Origin: an uncultured Paracoccaceae bacterium
GTDB lineage: Bacteria > Pseudomonadota > Alphaproteobacteria > Rhodobacterales > Rhodobacteraceae
Direction of reading: 5' to 3'
Assembly (NCBI GenBank): GCA_938002605.1
Contig: CALLAF010000031.1
Location: forward strand, 56,766-120,765
DNA length: 64,000 nucleotides
The stretch's first letter is position 1. Each line of letters begins with the position of its first letter. Positions 16,603 through 25,069 of the stretch are shown here, in pieces. The notes beneath the pieces are model-generated. The model had not been told where the DNA came from. It made no database searches and saw nothing but the letters and a program-made list of their open reading frames with translations. Both the position numbers and the translations under genes were made by a program.

Positions 16603-17118
16603 ATGAGAATGCTGGCACTGATGCTTGCCTTGGCAGGTTGCACCGCTTCTCATTCTTACCGCGATATCGACGCGCCAATTTCATCCAAGGCGTTTTTTGA
16701 ACCCGCGCGCTATGCCGGGCGGTGGCATGAGGTTGCGCGCTTTCCTGTGCCGTTTCAAAAAGACTGTGCGCGGGCGACTGCGGATTATGATTTGCAAAGT
16801 GATGGTAGCCTGTCGGTGCTGAATATTTGCCGAAATTCTGACGGGTCGGAACGATCGCGGATCACAGGCAATGCCGATATTGTCGGGCCGGGGCGTTTGG
16901 CCCTGCGTTTTGATGGGGTGCCGTTTGTTGTGGCGGATTATTGGGTGCTTTGGACAGACGAAAGTTGCCGTACCGCCGTGATTGGCAGCCCAAACGGCAC
17001 GTCGGGCTGGATTTTGAACCGCGATCCTGAGATACCCGCTGATAGGTTACGCGCCGCGCGTGATATTTTGGAATTTAATGGCTATGATATAAGCCAACTG
17101 ATGGAGATTACCCCGTGA
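16603..17118 (+). CDS. Lipocalin-family lipoprotein (Blc-like)
   Basis: 171 residues. MRMLALMLALAGC is a short lipoprotein signal with Cys13 as the acylated residue. The lipocalin signature GRWHEVARFPVPFQKDC follows near residue 40, then the eight-strand region with DYWVLWTDESCRTAVIGSPNGTSGWILNRDP in outline. Bacterial lipocalins (Blc) are outer-membrane anchored and bind fatty acids or lysophospholipids, often under envelope stress. A second ATG 6 nt downstream could also be the start. The stop overlaps the GTG of the next small lipoprotein (GTGA), so the two are co-translated. Confidence 0.88.
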   Translation: MRMLALMLALAGCTASHSYRDIDAPISSKAFFEPARYAGRWHEVARFPVPFQKDCARATADYDLQSDGSLSVLNICRNSDGSERSRITGNADIVGPGRLALRFDGVPFVVADYWVLWTDESCRTAVIGSPNGTSGWILNRDPEIPADRLRAARDILEFNGYDISQLMEITP

Positions 17119-17360
17119 AAAAGCTTGTTTTGGGATGTGTGATGTTTTTGGGCGCCTGTGAAACCGGCGGCGCGATGGGCGGAAGCCCCGGCATGCAAGA
17201 GCATCTGGTGATCGGGAATCGCATGACATTCGAACAATGCCGCGCCCGCGGCGGTCTGATCATCCGTGACCACGGCAGCCCGATGGTCGCTTGTGACCCG
17301 TCTGTGCGAGGCGAACCTGTGCCTGCGGATGAATTTAGTCACCCGACTGTGCAGGGGTAA
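17115..17360 (+). CDS. Small lipoprotein of unknown function
   Basis: 81 residues beginning with GTG at 17115, overlapping the lipocalin stop. MKKLVLGCVMFLGAC gives a lipobox (LGAC) with acylated Cys15. The mature part has two further cysteines (EQCRARGG and MVACDPS) that could form a disulfide. I do not recognise a family. Translational coupling to the lipocalin suggests a partner in the envelope, but this is only context. Confidence 0.7.
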   Translation: MKKLVLGCVMFLGACETGGAMGGSPGMQEHLVIGNRMTFEQCRARGGLIIRDHGSPMVACDPSVRGEPVPADEFSHPTVQG

Positions 17361-17383
17361 TGCGCAGTTAAGATAACCCGCTG

Positions 17384-18286
17384 ATGGAACTCTGGATCCC
17401 GATCACGCTGGCTGCGGCGACCGCGCAGGCGTTGCGGTTCATGCTGCAAAAACACCTGCGCGGTATGCAGCTTTCTACGGCGGGCGCGACCTTTGCGCGG
17501 TTTATCTATTCTTCGCCTTTGGTCATGGTCATTGCGGTGATCTATGCGCGCGCGTCCGGACAGGGTGTGCCGCAAGTGCCCGCAGCATTCTGGCCCTATG
17601 CAATCGCTGGGGGTGCATCACAGATATTGGCAACCATGTGCGTTGTGGCCTTGTTCAGTCACCGCAATTTTGCAGTCGGGATAACGTTTAAGAAAACCGA
17701 AGTCCTGCTGAGCGCGCTGATTGGCTTTGTGATCTTGGGCGATATGATCACCGCTTGGGCAATTTGCGCGATGCTAATCGGGCTTGTCGGTGTGATCTTA
17801 TTATCTGATCCGCCCAATGCGACAGGGGCCTGGCACCAACGCATATTCAACAAAGCAACCGCATTGGGGCTTGGCGCTGGGCTGCTGTTCGGCGTGTCCG
17901 GTAACGGGTATCGCGGTGCATCGCTTTCATTGGGTGCGGGTGATGTATTTTACCGCGCTATCGTGACATTGGCGATCGTCACGGCGTTGCAGACGCTGAC
18001 GATGGCGATCTGGCTGGTTTGGCGCGAACGCGGTGAAGTAACACGCGTATTTCGGGCGTGGCGGGTGGCTGGCTTGGTTGGGCTGACCAGCATGGTGGGA
18101 TCAATCTGCTGGTTCAATGCCTATACCCTGCAAACGGCGGCATATGTGAACGCCTTGGGGCAGGTGGAACTGCTTTTGTCGCTGGCCATCGGGTCGCTTG
18201 CCTTTGGCGAAAAAATATCACGGCGCGAATGGCAGGGGATCATATTCTTGGGGATAAGCATCTTGGTTCTGGTCTTGGTCGCTTAA
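17384..18286 (+). CDS. DMT/EamA-family membrane transporter
   Basis: 300 residues with about ten hydrophobic spans in two EamA repeats (first about 5-135, second about 150-297). Landmarks include FRGASL-type NGYRGASLSLG at the start of the second repeat and LLLSLAIGSLAFGEKISRREW near the end, the usual drug/metabolite transporter ending. Members export or import amino acids, nucleosides or other small metabolites; substrate unknown. The start ATG at 17384 has a weak ribosome site. The stop overlaps the convergent NUDIX gene by 4 nt. Confidence 0.9.
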   Translation: MELWIPITLAAATAQALRFMLQKHLRGMQLSTAGATFARFIYSSPLVMVIAVIYARASGQGVPQVPAAFWPYAIAGGASQILATMCVVALFSHRNFAVGITFKKTEVLLSALIGFVILGDMITAWAICAMLIGLVGVILLSDPPNATGAWHQRIFNKATALGLGAGLLFGVSGNGYRGASLSLGAGDVFYRAIVTLAIVTALQTLTMAIWLVWRERGEVTRVFRAWRVAGLVGLTSMVGSICWFNAYTLQTAAYVNALGQVELLLSLAIGSLAFGEKISRREWQGIIFLGISILVLVLVA

Positions 18287-18957
18287 AGCAAAGGTTTCCC
18301 ACCTAAACGGCTGACCAGTCTTGCTTCATCATTGTTGCGAAAGAAGGGAACACTTGTGGCGCGCTCTCCCGATGCGATCTGCGCGTTCAGTTCGGCCAGC
18401 ACGACTTGGGTAATAAAGGGCAGATCAAACTTGCGCGCTTGGTGCAATGGTACCCATTGAAGATGGGCAAGCTCGTCCTCGGCATTGCTGAAATCATCAA
18501 GATCGGTGGTAAGCGCATCTGCGTCTGCTAAGAAAAACCGCGCATCAAAACGGCGCGGGCGGCCCGGCGGGGTGATGGCGCGAAACAAAAACTGCAGCGC
18601 AGAGCCGTTGGGCTGATGCCCAGATGCGGCAAAGCCGCGCCAGCCCTTTGGGGCGTCAGCCCAATCGGCGCGCTGTCCCAAGATATGCCCGGTTTCTTCC
18701 CAAAGTTCGCGGATCGCAGCAGCGGCGAGAGCTGCAGGCGCGCGCGCGCTGTCTTGGGCAAGCCGGGCGATTTCCGTTTGCGGCAGTGCAATGGGAACTT
18801 GCGCATCTACGGGATCAACCGCACCGCCGGGAAAAACAAACTTACCGGGCATAAATGCCGCTGATGCGCCCCGCTGCCCCATCAACACAGATGGCGCAGT
18901 ACGCGCATCACGCAATACAACAATCGTGGCTGCATCGCGGATGTTGCTTTTATCCAT
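18283..18957 (-). CDS. NUDIX hydrolase
   Basis: 224 residues from ATG 18957 (GGGGAT upstream); the longer frame to 19134 overlaps DUF983 and is rejected. GKFVFPGGAVDP starts the Nudix box, and after an insertion of about 40 residues AAIRELWEETGHILG supplies the RExxEExG core. This split box with a long insert resembles the NUDT19/YfcD-like coenzyme A or nucleotide diphosphate hydrolases. It cleaves a nucleoside diphosphate linked to another group, with Mg2+. It follows the DUF983 gene by 23 nt and is probably in the same transcript. Confidence 0.88.
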   Translation of the reverse strand: MDKSNIRDAATIVVLRDARTAPSVLMGQRGASAAFMPGKFVFPGGAVDPVDAQVPIALPQTEIARLAQDSARAPAALAAAAIRELWEETGHILGQRADWADAPKGWRGFAASGHQPNGSALQFLFRAITPPGRPRRFDARFFLADADALTTDLDDFSNAEDELAHLQWVPLHQARKFDLPFITQVVLAELNAQIASGERATSVPFFRNNDEARLVSRLGGKPLL

Positions 18958-18980
18958 CTTATCCCCGTTTGGCCGGGGGC

Positions 18981-19370
18981 TTACCCATCTTGTCCAAATC
19001 CATGCATACGGCGCGCCCATTGAATTGCGACGATCATGCCCTTGAGCCGAGGCAAAAGAAAGAGCGACAAAGCAATAGCACCAACTGATAGCGTGGTGGC
19101 CATGACCATTGGGCTGGGTTCCCACATGACCCACATAAAGTGGATCGCAAAGCCGATGATATGCGCAACTAGCAAGATCGTTAGATAGGCGGGGCCGTCA
19201 TCCGCACGGTGGTGGCTCAAGGTTTCATTGCAGTGCGGGCAATGGTCGACGACCTTCAGATAGCCGTCGAATATATTGGCTTCACCACAGTTGGGGCATT
19301 TACAGCGCAGGCCGCGCATTATTGCAGGTTTGCTTGGGCGTTCCATCGAGAAAGTATATGCGTCAGACAT
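18981..19370 (-). CDS. DUF983 zinc-ribbon membrane protein
   Basis: 129 residues: a short N terminus, a zinc-ribbon-like segment with CKCPNCGEANIFDG and DHCPHCNETLSHH, then two transmembrane spans (LTILLVAHIIGFAIHFMWVM and MATTLSVGAIALSLFLLP) and a short basic tail. This is the DUF983 layout, common in alphaproteobacteria and of unknown function. The His/Asp cluster after the second CxxC (HHRADDGPAY) is a conserved family feature by my recollection. It precedes the NUDIX gene on the same strand. Confidence 0.85.
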   Translation of the reverse strand: MSDAYTFSMERPSKPAIMRGLRCKCPNCGEANIFDGYLKVVDHCPHCNETLSHHRADDGPAYLTILLVAHIIGFAIHFMWVMWEPSPMVMATTLSVGAIALSLFLLPRLKGMIVAIQWARRMHGFGQDG

Positions 19371-19569
19371 GGGGGTTGCTCCAGAGTTTCACCAATTACA
19401 TCGTCTATTCTTACCCTATTGAAAAGGGGTTTAGGGCGGGTTGCGGCGCCGTGTCACGCAGCACCCAAATAAAATTCTTTCAGCTTTGCGACGGAAATAA
19501 TCTGGGCCTGCGTTGAAGAAGGGTCTGCAGCAGAGAACTGTTGCACTAAACCTTAAGTGAGGAATGAAA

Positions 19570-20061
19570 ATGAAAAAGACAATTTTGATGGCAGTACTTC
19601 TTTCAGGCGTCGTGATGACTGCAGGCGCGGTTTCGGCACAGCCGGAACAACGTGAACGCCCAGATTTTGCGACACTCGACATTGATGGCGATGGCGCGCT
19701 GACAATGGAAGAATTGCAAGCACGCGGTGAAGCGCGCTTTGCAGAGGCTGACACGGACGGCGACGGCGCATTGAGCGCTGAAGAGCTGACCGCGCAAGCG
19801 AATGCACGCTCAGAAGAACGTGTGGCCCGGATGATCGAACGTATGGATGAGAACGACGATGGTCTTATCCAAGCCGACGAGATGAAACCACGCGGTGCTG
19901 AGCGCCGCGAAGGTAACATGGAACGTATGTTCGAACGCGTTGACGCCGATGAAGATGGTGTGATTAGCGCAGAAGAATTCGAAGCGGCACAAGAGCGGAT
20001 GCAAGAGCGCGGTGAACGTCGCCAAGGTCATGGCAAAGACCATGGTAACGACAACAACTAA
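19570..20061 (+). CDS. Secreted EF-hand calcium-binding protein
   Basis: 163 residues from the ATG at 19570 (GAGG 7 nt upstream; an ATG at 19564 is also in frame). A signal peptide ending VSA-QPE exports it. Four EF-hand loops follow: DIDGDGALTMEE, DTDGDGALSAEE, DENDDGLIQADE and DADEDGVISAEE, each with the expected D/N-x-D-x-D/E-G spacing and terminal Glu. The tail is rich in Gln, Arg, Gly and His. It probably binds Ca2+ in the periplasm. It precedes an ECF sigma factor operon on the same strand, separated by a strong hairpin. Confidence 0.9.
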   Translation: MKKTILMAVLLSGVVMTAGAVSAQPEQRERPDFATLDIDGDGALTMEELQARGEARFAEADTDGDGALSAEELTAQANARSEERVARMIERMDENDDGLIQADEMKPRGAERREGNMERMFERVDADEDGVISAEEFEAAQERMQERGERRQGHGKDHGNDNN

Positions 20062-20071
20062 ACCAATTGCT

Positions 20072-20096
20072 TTGGCGGGGGGCTTCCCCTCGCCAA
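20072..20096 (+). promoter_or_regulatory. Strong hairpin between EF-hand gene and sigma factor gene
   Basis: TTGGCGGGGGG, loop CTT, CCCCTCGCCAA forms an 11-bp stem (one G-T pair). There is no U-run after it, so it could be a weak terminator, a processing site or an mRNA 3' stabiliser that separates a highly expressed EF-hand gene from the regulator genes. Confidence 0.5.
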
Positions 20097-20133
20097 TTGC
20101 GAAACGCTGTAAATATCGGTAGCACTAGATTTC

Positions 20134-20721
20134 ATGAACGCGATGCCCGACCTTTTTGCTGGCGCCCCCGATGAGGCGCTGCTGATTGCATTTGCCAACG
20201 GCGATGCACAGGCTGCGCAGGCGTTGACTGAACGGTTATTGCCTAGGGTTCTGGCGCAAGCGACGCGGATGTTAGCCATTCAGGCCGAGGCCGAAGAGGT
20301 CGCGCAAGAGGCGATGATCCGCTTGTGGAAACAGGCACCCGACTGGAGGCAAGGCGAGGCACAGGTGAGCACATGGCTCTACCGTGTTGTGTCAAACCTG
20401 TGCACAGATATTTTGCGAAAACGACGCGGTGGGGTCTCGCTGGACCAAATCGCGGAACCAACAGATAGTGCGCCAAGTGTGGTGCAACAAATGCAAACAA
20501 ACGCGCGGATGCAGGCGCTGTCAGATGCGCTCGCGGCTTTGCCCGAACGTCAGGCACAGGCGGTATCCTTGCGGCATCTCGAGGGGCTGTCCAACCCTGA
20601 GATCGCGGAAATTATGGACACAAATGTGCGGTCAGTCGAAAGCCTGACGGCGCGCGGGAAACGGGCGCTTGCTGCAATCATGGCAGGGCGCAAGGCAGAA
20701 CTGGGGTATGATGATGACTGA
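20134..20721 (+). CDS. RNA polymerase sigma factor, ECF type
   Basis: 195 residues with sigma-70 region 2 (EAEEVAQEAMIRLWKQAPDWRQGEA in outline, then STWLYRVVSNLCTDILRKRR) and region 4 (LPERQAQAVSLRHLEGLSNPEIAEIMDTNVRSVES in outline, the helix-turn-helix). It directs RNA polymerase to a stress regulon. An alternative in-frame ATG lies 9 nt downstream. The stop overlaps the start of a small membrane protein that likely serves as anti-sigma factor, followed by a Spy-like sensor. Sigma/anti-sigma/periplasmic sensor arrays of this type are linked to metal or envelope stress. Confidence 0.93.
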   Translation: MNAMPDLFAGAPDEALLIAFANGDAQAAQALTERLLPRVLAQATRMLAIQAEAEEVAQEAMIRLWKQAPDWRQGEAQVSTWLYRVVSNLCTDILRKRRGGVSLDQIAEPTDSAPSVVQQMQTNARMQALSDALAALPERQAQAVSLRHLEGLSNPEIAEIMDTNVRSVESLTARGKRALAAIMAGRKAELGYDDD

Positions 20722-21067
20722 TCGGAACGACGACATCCTAGAAGATATTTTTGCGCAGGCCCGCACGGTTGCGCCGACCCCGTCAGATGATTTGATCGCG
20801 CGGGTGATGGCCGGGGCTACGGTGCCGCAATCGGCGGCTGCACGACCCACGCCGCGCCGCAGTTTGGGTCAGCAGGTGCTGGACCTTTTGGGCGGTTGGA
20901 CGGCTGTCAGTGGCTTGGTCACAGCGACCTGTGCTGGGGTCTGGATCGGGGTTTCACCACCAGAGTCCGTGCAAGATTACACGGCGACTTATTTTGGCGA
21001 TGAAATTAGCGTAAGCCTTTTTAATGAGGACGCGATTTTCGCGGCAGGGGATTTTTTCGATGGCTGA
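20714..21067 (+). CDS. Short membrane protein, probable anti-sigma factor
   Basis: 117 residues from ATG 20714 (two further ATGs at 20708 and 20711; GGGG at 20703 favours 20714). The N-terminal cytoplasmic half (DRNDDILEDIFAQARTVAPTPSDDLIARVM in outline) is acidic, and one span (GWTAVSGLVTATCAGVWIGV) leads to a short periplasmic tail ending DFFDG. No known anti-sigma domain is certain, but its position overlapping the sigma gene by 8 nt and its topology support that role. It overlaps the next gene by 8 nt as well. Confidence 0.7.
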   Translation: MTDRNDDILEDIFAQARTVAPTPSDDLIARVMAGATVPQSAAARPTPRRSLGQQVLDLLGGWTAVSGLVTATCAGVWIGVSPPESVQDYTATYFGDEISVSLFNEDAIFAAGDFFDG

Positions 21068-21533
21068 TGACAAAACAAAAAATGGGCGCGTCATGCGTAT
21101 CGTGCTGGTGACGTCTTTGGCGTTAAACCTTGCGGTGGCTGGGCTTGTCGTTGGGTCGTTTGCATCGGGGCGGGTGGGCGATGGGCCACCGCGGAGCTTT
21201 GACCTTGGGATTGGCCCGATGGCACGTGCATTGGCGCCCGAAGACCGGCGTGAAATTGGTGCGCGCCTGCGCGAAGCCCGTCCCATGAGGGATTACAATC
21301 CCCGGCAACAGGTTTCGTTGATGATTGCGACCTTGCGTGTCGAGCCATTTGAGCCTGAAAGCTTGCGTCGCCTTGTGGAAGAACAGGCGCGCCATAGCGG
21401 ACAATTTCAGACCTTGGCCCAAGAAGTCGTCATCAACCACATCGCAGCAATGCCTGCTGAGGCGCGCGCGGCTTTCGCTGACCGTTTCGAAGCAGAGCTT
21501 GCGAACCTGCGTGAGCGCCCCAAACGCGACTAG
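21060..21533 (+). CDS. Periplasmic heavy-metal sensor (Spy/CpxP/CnrX-like)
   Basis: 157 residues from ATG 21060 with an uncleaved membrane anchor (IVLVTSLALNLAVAGLVVGSF) and a helical periplasmic domain rich in Arg and Glu, containing ALAPEDRREIGARLREARP and a C-terminal MPAEARAAFADRFEAEL. This is the heavy-metal-resistance/Spy helical hairpin layout. It probably senses metal or misfolded protein and signals to the anti-sigma partner. Overlapping starts and stops make sigma, anti-sigma and sensor one translational unit. The stop overlaps the convergent pleD-like gene by 4 nt. Confidence 0.82.
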   Translation: MADDKTKNGRVMRIVLVTSLALNLAVAGLVVGSFASGRVGDGPPRSFDLGIGPMARALAPEDRREIGARLREARPMRDYNPRQQVSLMIATLRVEPFEPESLRRLVEEQARHSGQFQTLAQEVVINHIAAMPAEARAAFADRFEAELANLRERPKRD

Positions 21534-22912
21534 CTGGCCATCGCCACTTGATCGCGCCCTGCGGATTTTGCGGCGTATAATGCGGCGTCTGCTTGGGCGC
21601 AGATTGTATCAGCGCGCGCGTCTTTTGCGTGTTTATCGCGGCTGATAGCGACCCCAACCGATATTGTGACGGGCAAAGGCGGATAGGCTTCGCCGATGTC
21701 AAAAGGCGTGCTGTTGATCAGGGCCAGAAGCCGATTTGCAGCCGTCTGGGCCTGTGGCGCCGTGGTGCCCGGCAGCGCAACAAGAAATTCTTCGCCGCCA
21801 ACCCGTGCAACCATATCAACCGCGCGAATGTTATCTTTAAGCCGCTTCGCCAATTGTTTCAGCACCTTGTCCCCCGCTGCATGGCCATAGGTGTCATTGA
21901 TGGATTTAAAGTGATCAATATCGACCATCATCACCGCCATGGCGTCCCCAGACGTCTGCGCGTGCTGCGCCATGCGCGCCAAATGCGGGTCAACGTAGCG
22001 CCGGTTAAAAAGCCCGGTCAGCGGATCGGTCACGGCGGCTTGCAAACCATCGCGCACCGTATCGCGCAATCGGTCATGCAACCGCTTACGTTTGATCAGT
22101 TTACGCGCCCGCAAAACGATTTCATCACCCGATGCAGAGACCATCACAACGTCATCGGCACCCAAATCCAAGAACATAGCCGCCATATCAGGCGCGTCGT
22201 CGGGCACGATAATTAGCTGCGTTGATTGGCGTGTATCTGGGCGGGCTCGCAAGTCGGATACAAGCCCGAAAAAACGTGCTGGTGCCGTCATATGGGCGCT
22301 CGCGTCGATAACATAAAGCGCATGTGACGGCTGCGCCTTGCGCGTGCGTAGGGCTTGGTCGGGGTCCATGGCGCGCACAACATGGCCCAAACCATGGGTC
22401 AATGCGGCCAAAAGTGTGCCATCAGGCTGTTGGGTCGCTGACAAAAGCGCGACATTTGCTGCAGTCTCAAAGGGGGTGGTCGCCTCTTCAAAGCCAAGGG
22501 CGCTGCTTGTCCCTTCGCGCAGCTGCAATTCTTGATGGGTGCTGTGAACCCGTAACAAACTGCGAATGCGCGCCAGCAAAAGTGCGTCATTCACGGGGCG
22601 CGGCATGACATCATCTGCCCCGGCATCAAGCGCTGCGAACCGGGCTTGGCTTGTGTCGGTTACCCCCATTGCGATGATTGTGATGCTTTGCGTGTCCGGA
22701 TTTGATTTCAGCGCGCGGCAATAGCTTTCGAAATCTAACGCGGGGTCACTAAAGCTCAGCAGTATCAGGTCGGGGCGGTGTTTGAGAATATGGGCATCGG
22801 CCTCGGTCCGGTTGGCACATGTGTTGACGCGAAACTGCGCGGCGGACATTTTAACCTTCATCACGATACGATTGGTCGCAACAGAATCGATGATCAATAT
22901 ACGTCCTGGCAT
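21530..22912 (-). CDS. pleD: PleD-like diguanylate cyclase (two receiver domains + GGDEF)
   Basis: 460 residues from ATG 22912, with GGAGG 8 nt upstream. Order: receiver 1 (1-120), receiver-like domain 2 (about 150-275) and GGDEF (about 290-455) with MVDIDHFKSINDTYGH, active site RVGGEEFLVALPG and an RAVD inhibitory site five residues before it. It makes c-di-GMP from GTP. Receiver 1 seems non-phosphorylatable: the acceptor Asp position is Ser53 (LILLSFSDP), the acidic pair is D9-S10 and the conserved Lys is Arg105 (MPRPV). The second receiver is also divergent. Divergent from DUF3572, a pairing usual in this group. Confidence 0.92.
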   Translation of the reverse strand: MPGRILIIDSVATNRIVMKVKMSAAQFRVNTCANRTEADAHILKHRPDLILLSFSDPALDFESYCRALKSNPDTQSITIIAMGVTDTSQARFAALDAGADDVMPRPVNDALLLARIRSLLRVHSTHQELQLREGTSSALGFEEATTPFETAANVALLSATQQPDGTLLAALTHGLGHVVRAMDPDQALRTRKAQPSHALYVIDASAHMTAPARFFGLVSDLRARPDTRQSTQLIIVPDDAPDMAAMFLDLGADDVVMVSASGDEIVLRARKLIKRKRLHDRLRDTVRDGLQAAVTDPLTGLFNRRYVDPHLARMAQHAQTSGDAMAVMMVDIDHFKSINDTYGHAAGDKVLKQLAKRLKDNIRAVDMVARVGGEEFLVALPGTTAPQAQTAANRLLALINSTPFDIGEAYPPLPVTISVGVAISRDKHAKDARADTICAQADAALYAAKSAGRDQVAMAS

Positions 22913-23002
22913 TTTCAAATCCTCCATGAGGTCGCCCATTTCATGCAGACAATTTGAACGGTATTGGTTAACAAACAGTTTCTGTAGGATTAAGGATTGC
23001 AG

Positions 23003-23281
23003 ATGGATCACGAACAGGCACAGGTCATCGGACTGCAGGCATTGGCATGGTTGGTTGGCAATGATGAACTTTGCCCTGTGTTCTTGGGCGCAACGGGCGG
23101 ATCCGTTGATGATCTGCGCGCACGCGCAGGCGACCCTGCGTTTTTGACGTCTGTGTTGGAATTCATCACGATGGATGACGCTTGGGTTGTGGCCTTTTGC
23201 GACACCGTTGATTTAAAATATGAAATGCCGTTGCACGCACGTTATGCGTTGCCGGGTGCTGAGGCCGTACATTGGACCTAA
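23003..23281 (+). CDS. DUF3572 family protein
   Basis: 92 residues from ATG 23003 (AGGA upstream). The sequence ALAWLVGNDELCPVFLGATGGSVDDLRARA is characteristic in outline of the small helical DUF3572 family found in alphaproteobacteria, often next to pleD. No catalytic motif is visible and the function is unknown. It diverges from the pleD-like gene across about 90 nt. Confidence 0.85.
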   Translation: MDHEQAQVIGLQALAWLVGNDELCPVFLGATGGSVDDLRARAGDPAFLTSVLEFITMDDAWVVAFCDTVDLKYEMPLHARYALPGAEAVHWT

Positions 23282-23344
23282 TCAGAGATTGACTTTACCT
23301 TCTGGCCAAGGTGGTGTGGCATCAATTCCCTAAAGAGGCTGCAC

Positions 23345-24043
23345 ATGATCAAAGGTATCATTTTCGATAAAGACGGGACTTTGTTCGACTTTAACGCGAC
23401 ATGGGGCGCTTGGACGCAGCAGATGCTTGCCGCCGAAGCGGGCGGTGATCGCGTTAAGTTTGACGCGTTAGCTGATGTCTTGGGGTATGACGCGCAGGCG
23501 AACCGGTTTGTGCCGGGTAGCATCGTGATCGCTTCGACCGTCGATATTGTGGCTGACCATATCTTGTCGGTTCTGGGGGATATGGACAAGGGCGCGTTGA
23601 TTGCACGGATGAATACGGGCGCGGCGCAGGTCGCGCAGCAAGAGGCGGTGCCGCTGGCTGCATATTTCGCTTCGCTTGCGAGGATGAATCTGACGCTGGG
23701 GATTGCCACAAATGACGCAGAGGCCCCGGCGCTGCAACATTTGGAGCAGGCTGGGGTGAACGGATATTTCGATTTTGTCGCAGGCTATGACAGCGGTTTT
23801 GGCGCCAAACCAGATGCGGGCCAATTGGATGCATTTTGTGCGAGAACCGGGATTGCCGCAGCGCAATGCGCAATGGTGGGCGATAGTACCCATGATTTGA
23901 TCGCAGGCCGGGCTGCGGGCATGGTGACGATTGGGGTGCTGACGGGCCCCGCCCCGCATACTGAGCTGGCCCCATTCGCGGATGTGGTATTACCCGATAT
24001 TGGCGCGATACCCGGCTGGCTGCGTGCCGAAGGGCTGATCTGA
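23345..24043 (+). CDS. HAD-family phosphatase (phosphoglycolate phosphatase-like)
   Basis: 232 residues with the HAD motifs in order: FDKDGTLFDF (nucleophile Asp near residue 8), ATNDAEAP (motif II Thr/Ser), KPDAGQLD (motif III Lys) and MVGDSTHDLIAGRAAG (motif IV acidic pair). The cap is helical (C1 type), as in Gph. It removes phosphate from a small metabolite such as 2-phosphoglycolate; the exact substrate is not determined. AGAGG precedes the ATG. The following CAP gene on the same strand begins about 115 nt later. Confidence 0.88.
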   Translation: MIKGIIFDKDGTLFDFNATWGAWTQQMLAAEAGGDRVKFDALADVLGYDAQANRFVPGSIVIASTVDIVADHILSVLGDMDKGALIARMNTGAAQVAQQEAVPLAAYFASLARMNLTLGIATNDAEAPALQHLEQAGVNGYFDFVAGYDSGFGAKPDAGQLDAFCARTGIAAAQCAMVGDSTHDLIAGRAAGMVTIGVLTGPAPHTELAPFADVVLPDIGAIPGWLRAEGLI

Positions 24044-24158
24044 CAGTCCGGCAATACGATGGAAAATGACCGTGTGTCGGGAATTGCCACGGCACCGTCA
24101 TGATCATGCCCTGTTGGTTGCTATGATAAGGCGCATCAGGATTACTAAGGCATCTAAA

Positions 24159-24635
24159 ATGACGAATCTCACCCGCGCAATCAGCATTCTTTTTCTAACG
24201 CTATTTGGGCATTCTGCCTTGGCAAGCAATTGTGCCGTGCCTGAAAACGCGGATGCGCTTGTGGATGAGATCGCGGCAAGCGTGAACGCCACGCGGCGTG
24301 CAAACGGTGAAAGCACGTTGCGGATGAACCGTCGATTGGGCCGCGCTGCGGCTGCACATGCCTGTGATATGATGGAACATGATTTCTTTGACCATCAAGG
24401 AACGGACGGATCAACCGTTTTGATGCGTGTTGAAAATACCGGGTATCGGCAATGCCTTGTGGGCGAAAACCTTGCTTGGGGATACCCGGAATCAGCGCGT
24501 ATCGTGCGAGAGTGGATGCAATCGGCCGGCCACCGCGAGATCATGTTGCACCCGCGTATCGAAGAATTCGGCATCGGTATTTCCCAAGGCGAAAACGGCC
24601 CTTATTGGGTCATGGTCGTTGCAAAACGCTGCTAA
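24159..24635 (+). CDS. CAP/SCP-like secreted protein
   Basis: 158 residues from ATG 24159 (AAGG upstream), with signal peptide ending HSALA-SNC. The CAP domain shows [36 protein letters not shown] (His-containing cavity strand), GENLAWGY and [16 protein letters not shown], the usual four-residue cavity (His, Glu, His) of PR-1-like proteins. CAP proteins bind lipids or act in the envelope; bacterial roles are poorly known. A second family member lies at 48703-49176. The stop overlaps convergent dtd by 4 nt. Confidence 0.85.
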   Translation: MTNLTRAISILFLTLFGHSALASNCAVPENADALVDEIAASVNATRRANGESTLRMNRRLGRAAAAHACDMMEHDFFDHQGTDGSTVLMRVENTGYRQCLVGENLAWGYPESARIVREWMQSAGHREIMLHPRIEEFGIGISQGENGPYWVMVVAKRC

Positions 24636-25069
24636 ATATCCAACCAAATCGTTATGGGGCCATCATTGGTGAGGCTCACCGCCATATCGGCCCCAAATTC
24701 GCCCTTAGCGGTGCTAATTCCCAATGCGCCCATGTCTTTGATGAATTGTTCATAAAGCGCTTTGCCTTCGGCAGGGCGCGCCGCAGCCGAAAACCCGGGG
24801 CGGTTGCCACGTGATGTATCCGCGGCTAGCGTGAATTGGCTTACAATCAGGGCTGATCCGCCTGTGTCGACCAGCGATCTGTTCATCTTGCCGCTTTCAT
24901 CGGTGAAAATGCGCAGTTTGCTAATCTTCGCGGCCATTTGCGCGGATTTTGCCGCGTCATCGCCCTCCATTGCGCAGATCAGAACCAGCAGACCGGGACC
25001 GACTTCACCAATAACCTGCCCGTCAACGCGCACAGATGCTTGGGTGACGCGCTGGATTAATGCTCTCAC
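24632..25069 (-). CDS. dtd: D-aminoacyl-tRNA deacylase
   Basis: 145 residues, the family length, from a GTG at 25069 that gives [17 protein letters not shown], the conserved Dtd N terminus; the ATG at 25084 would add five residues. [23 protein letters not shown] contains the conserved SQFTL and cross-subunit region in outline, and the C terminus has [13 protein letters not shown] with the GP motif used to reject L-amino acids. It hydrolyses D-aminoacyl-tRNAs (and Gly-tRNA-Ala). The start overlaps the PfkB stop (GTGA). Confidence 0.93.
   Translation of the reverse strand: MRALIQRVTQASVRVDGQVIGEVGPGLLVLICAMEGDDAAKSAQMAAKISKLRIFTDESGKMNRSLVDTGGSALIVSQFTLAADTSRGNRPGFSAAARPAEGKALYEQFIKDMGALGISTAKGEFGADMAVSLTNDGPITIWLDI

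Noticed and set aside
19493..19514. ECF-type promoter GGAAA...CGTT upstream of the EF-hand gene
   Set aside because: The spacer is only 13 nt by my count, shorter than the usual 15-17, so I do not claim it.
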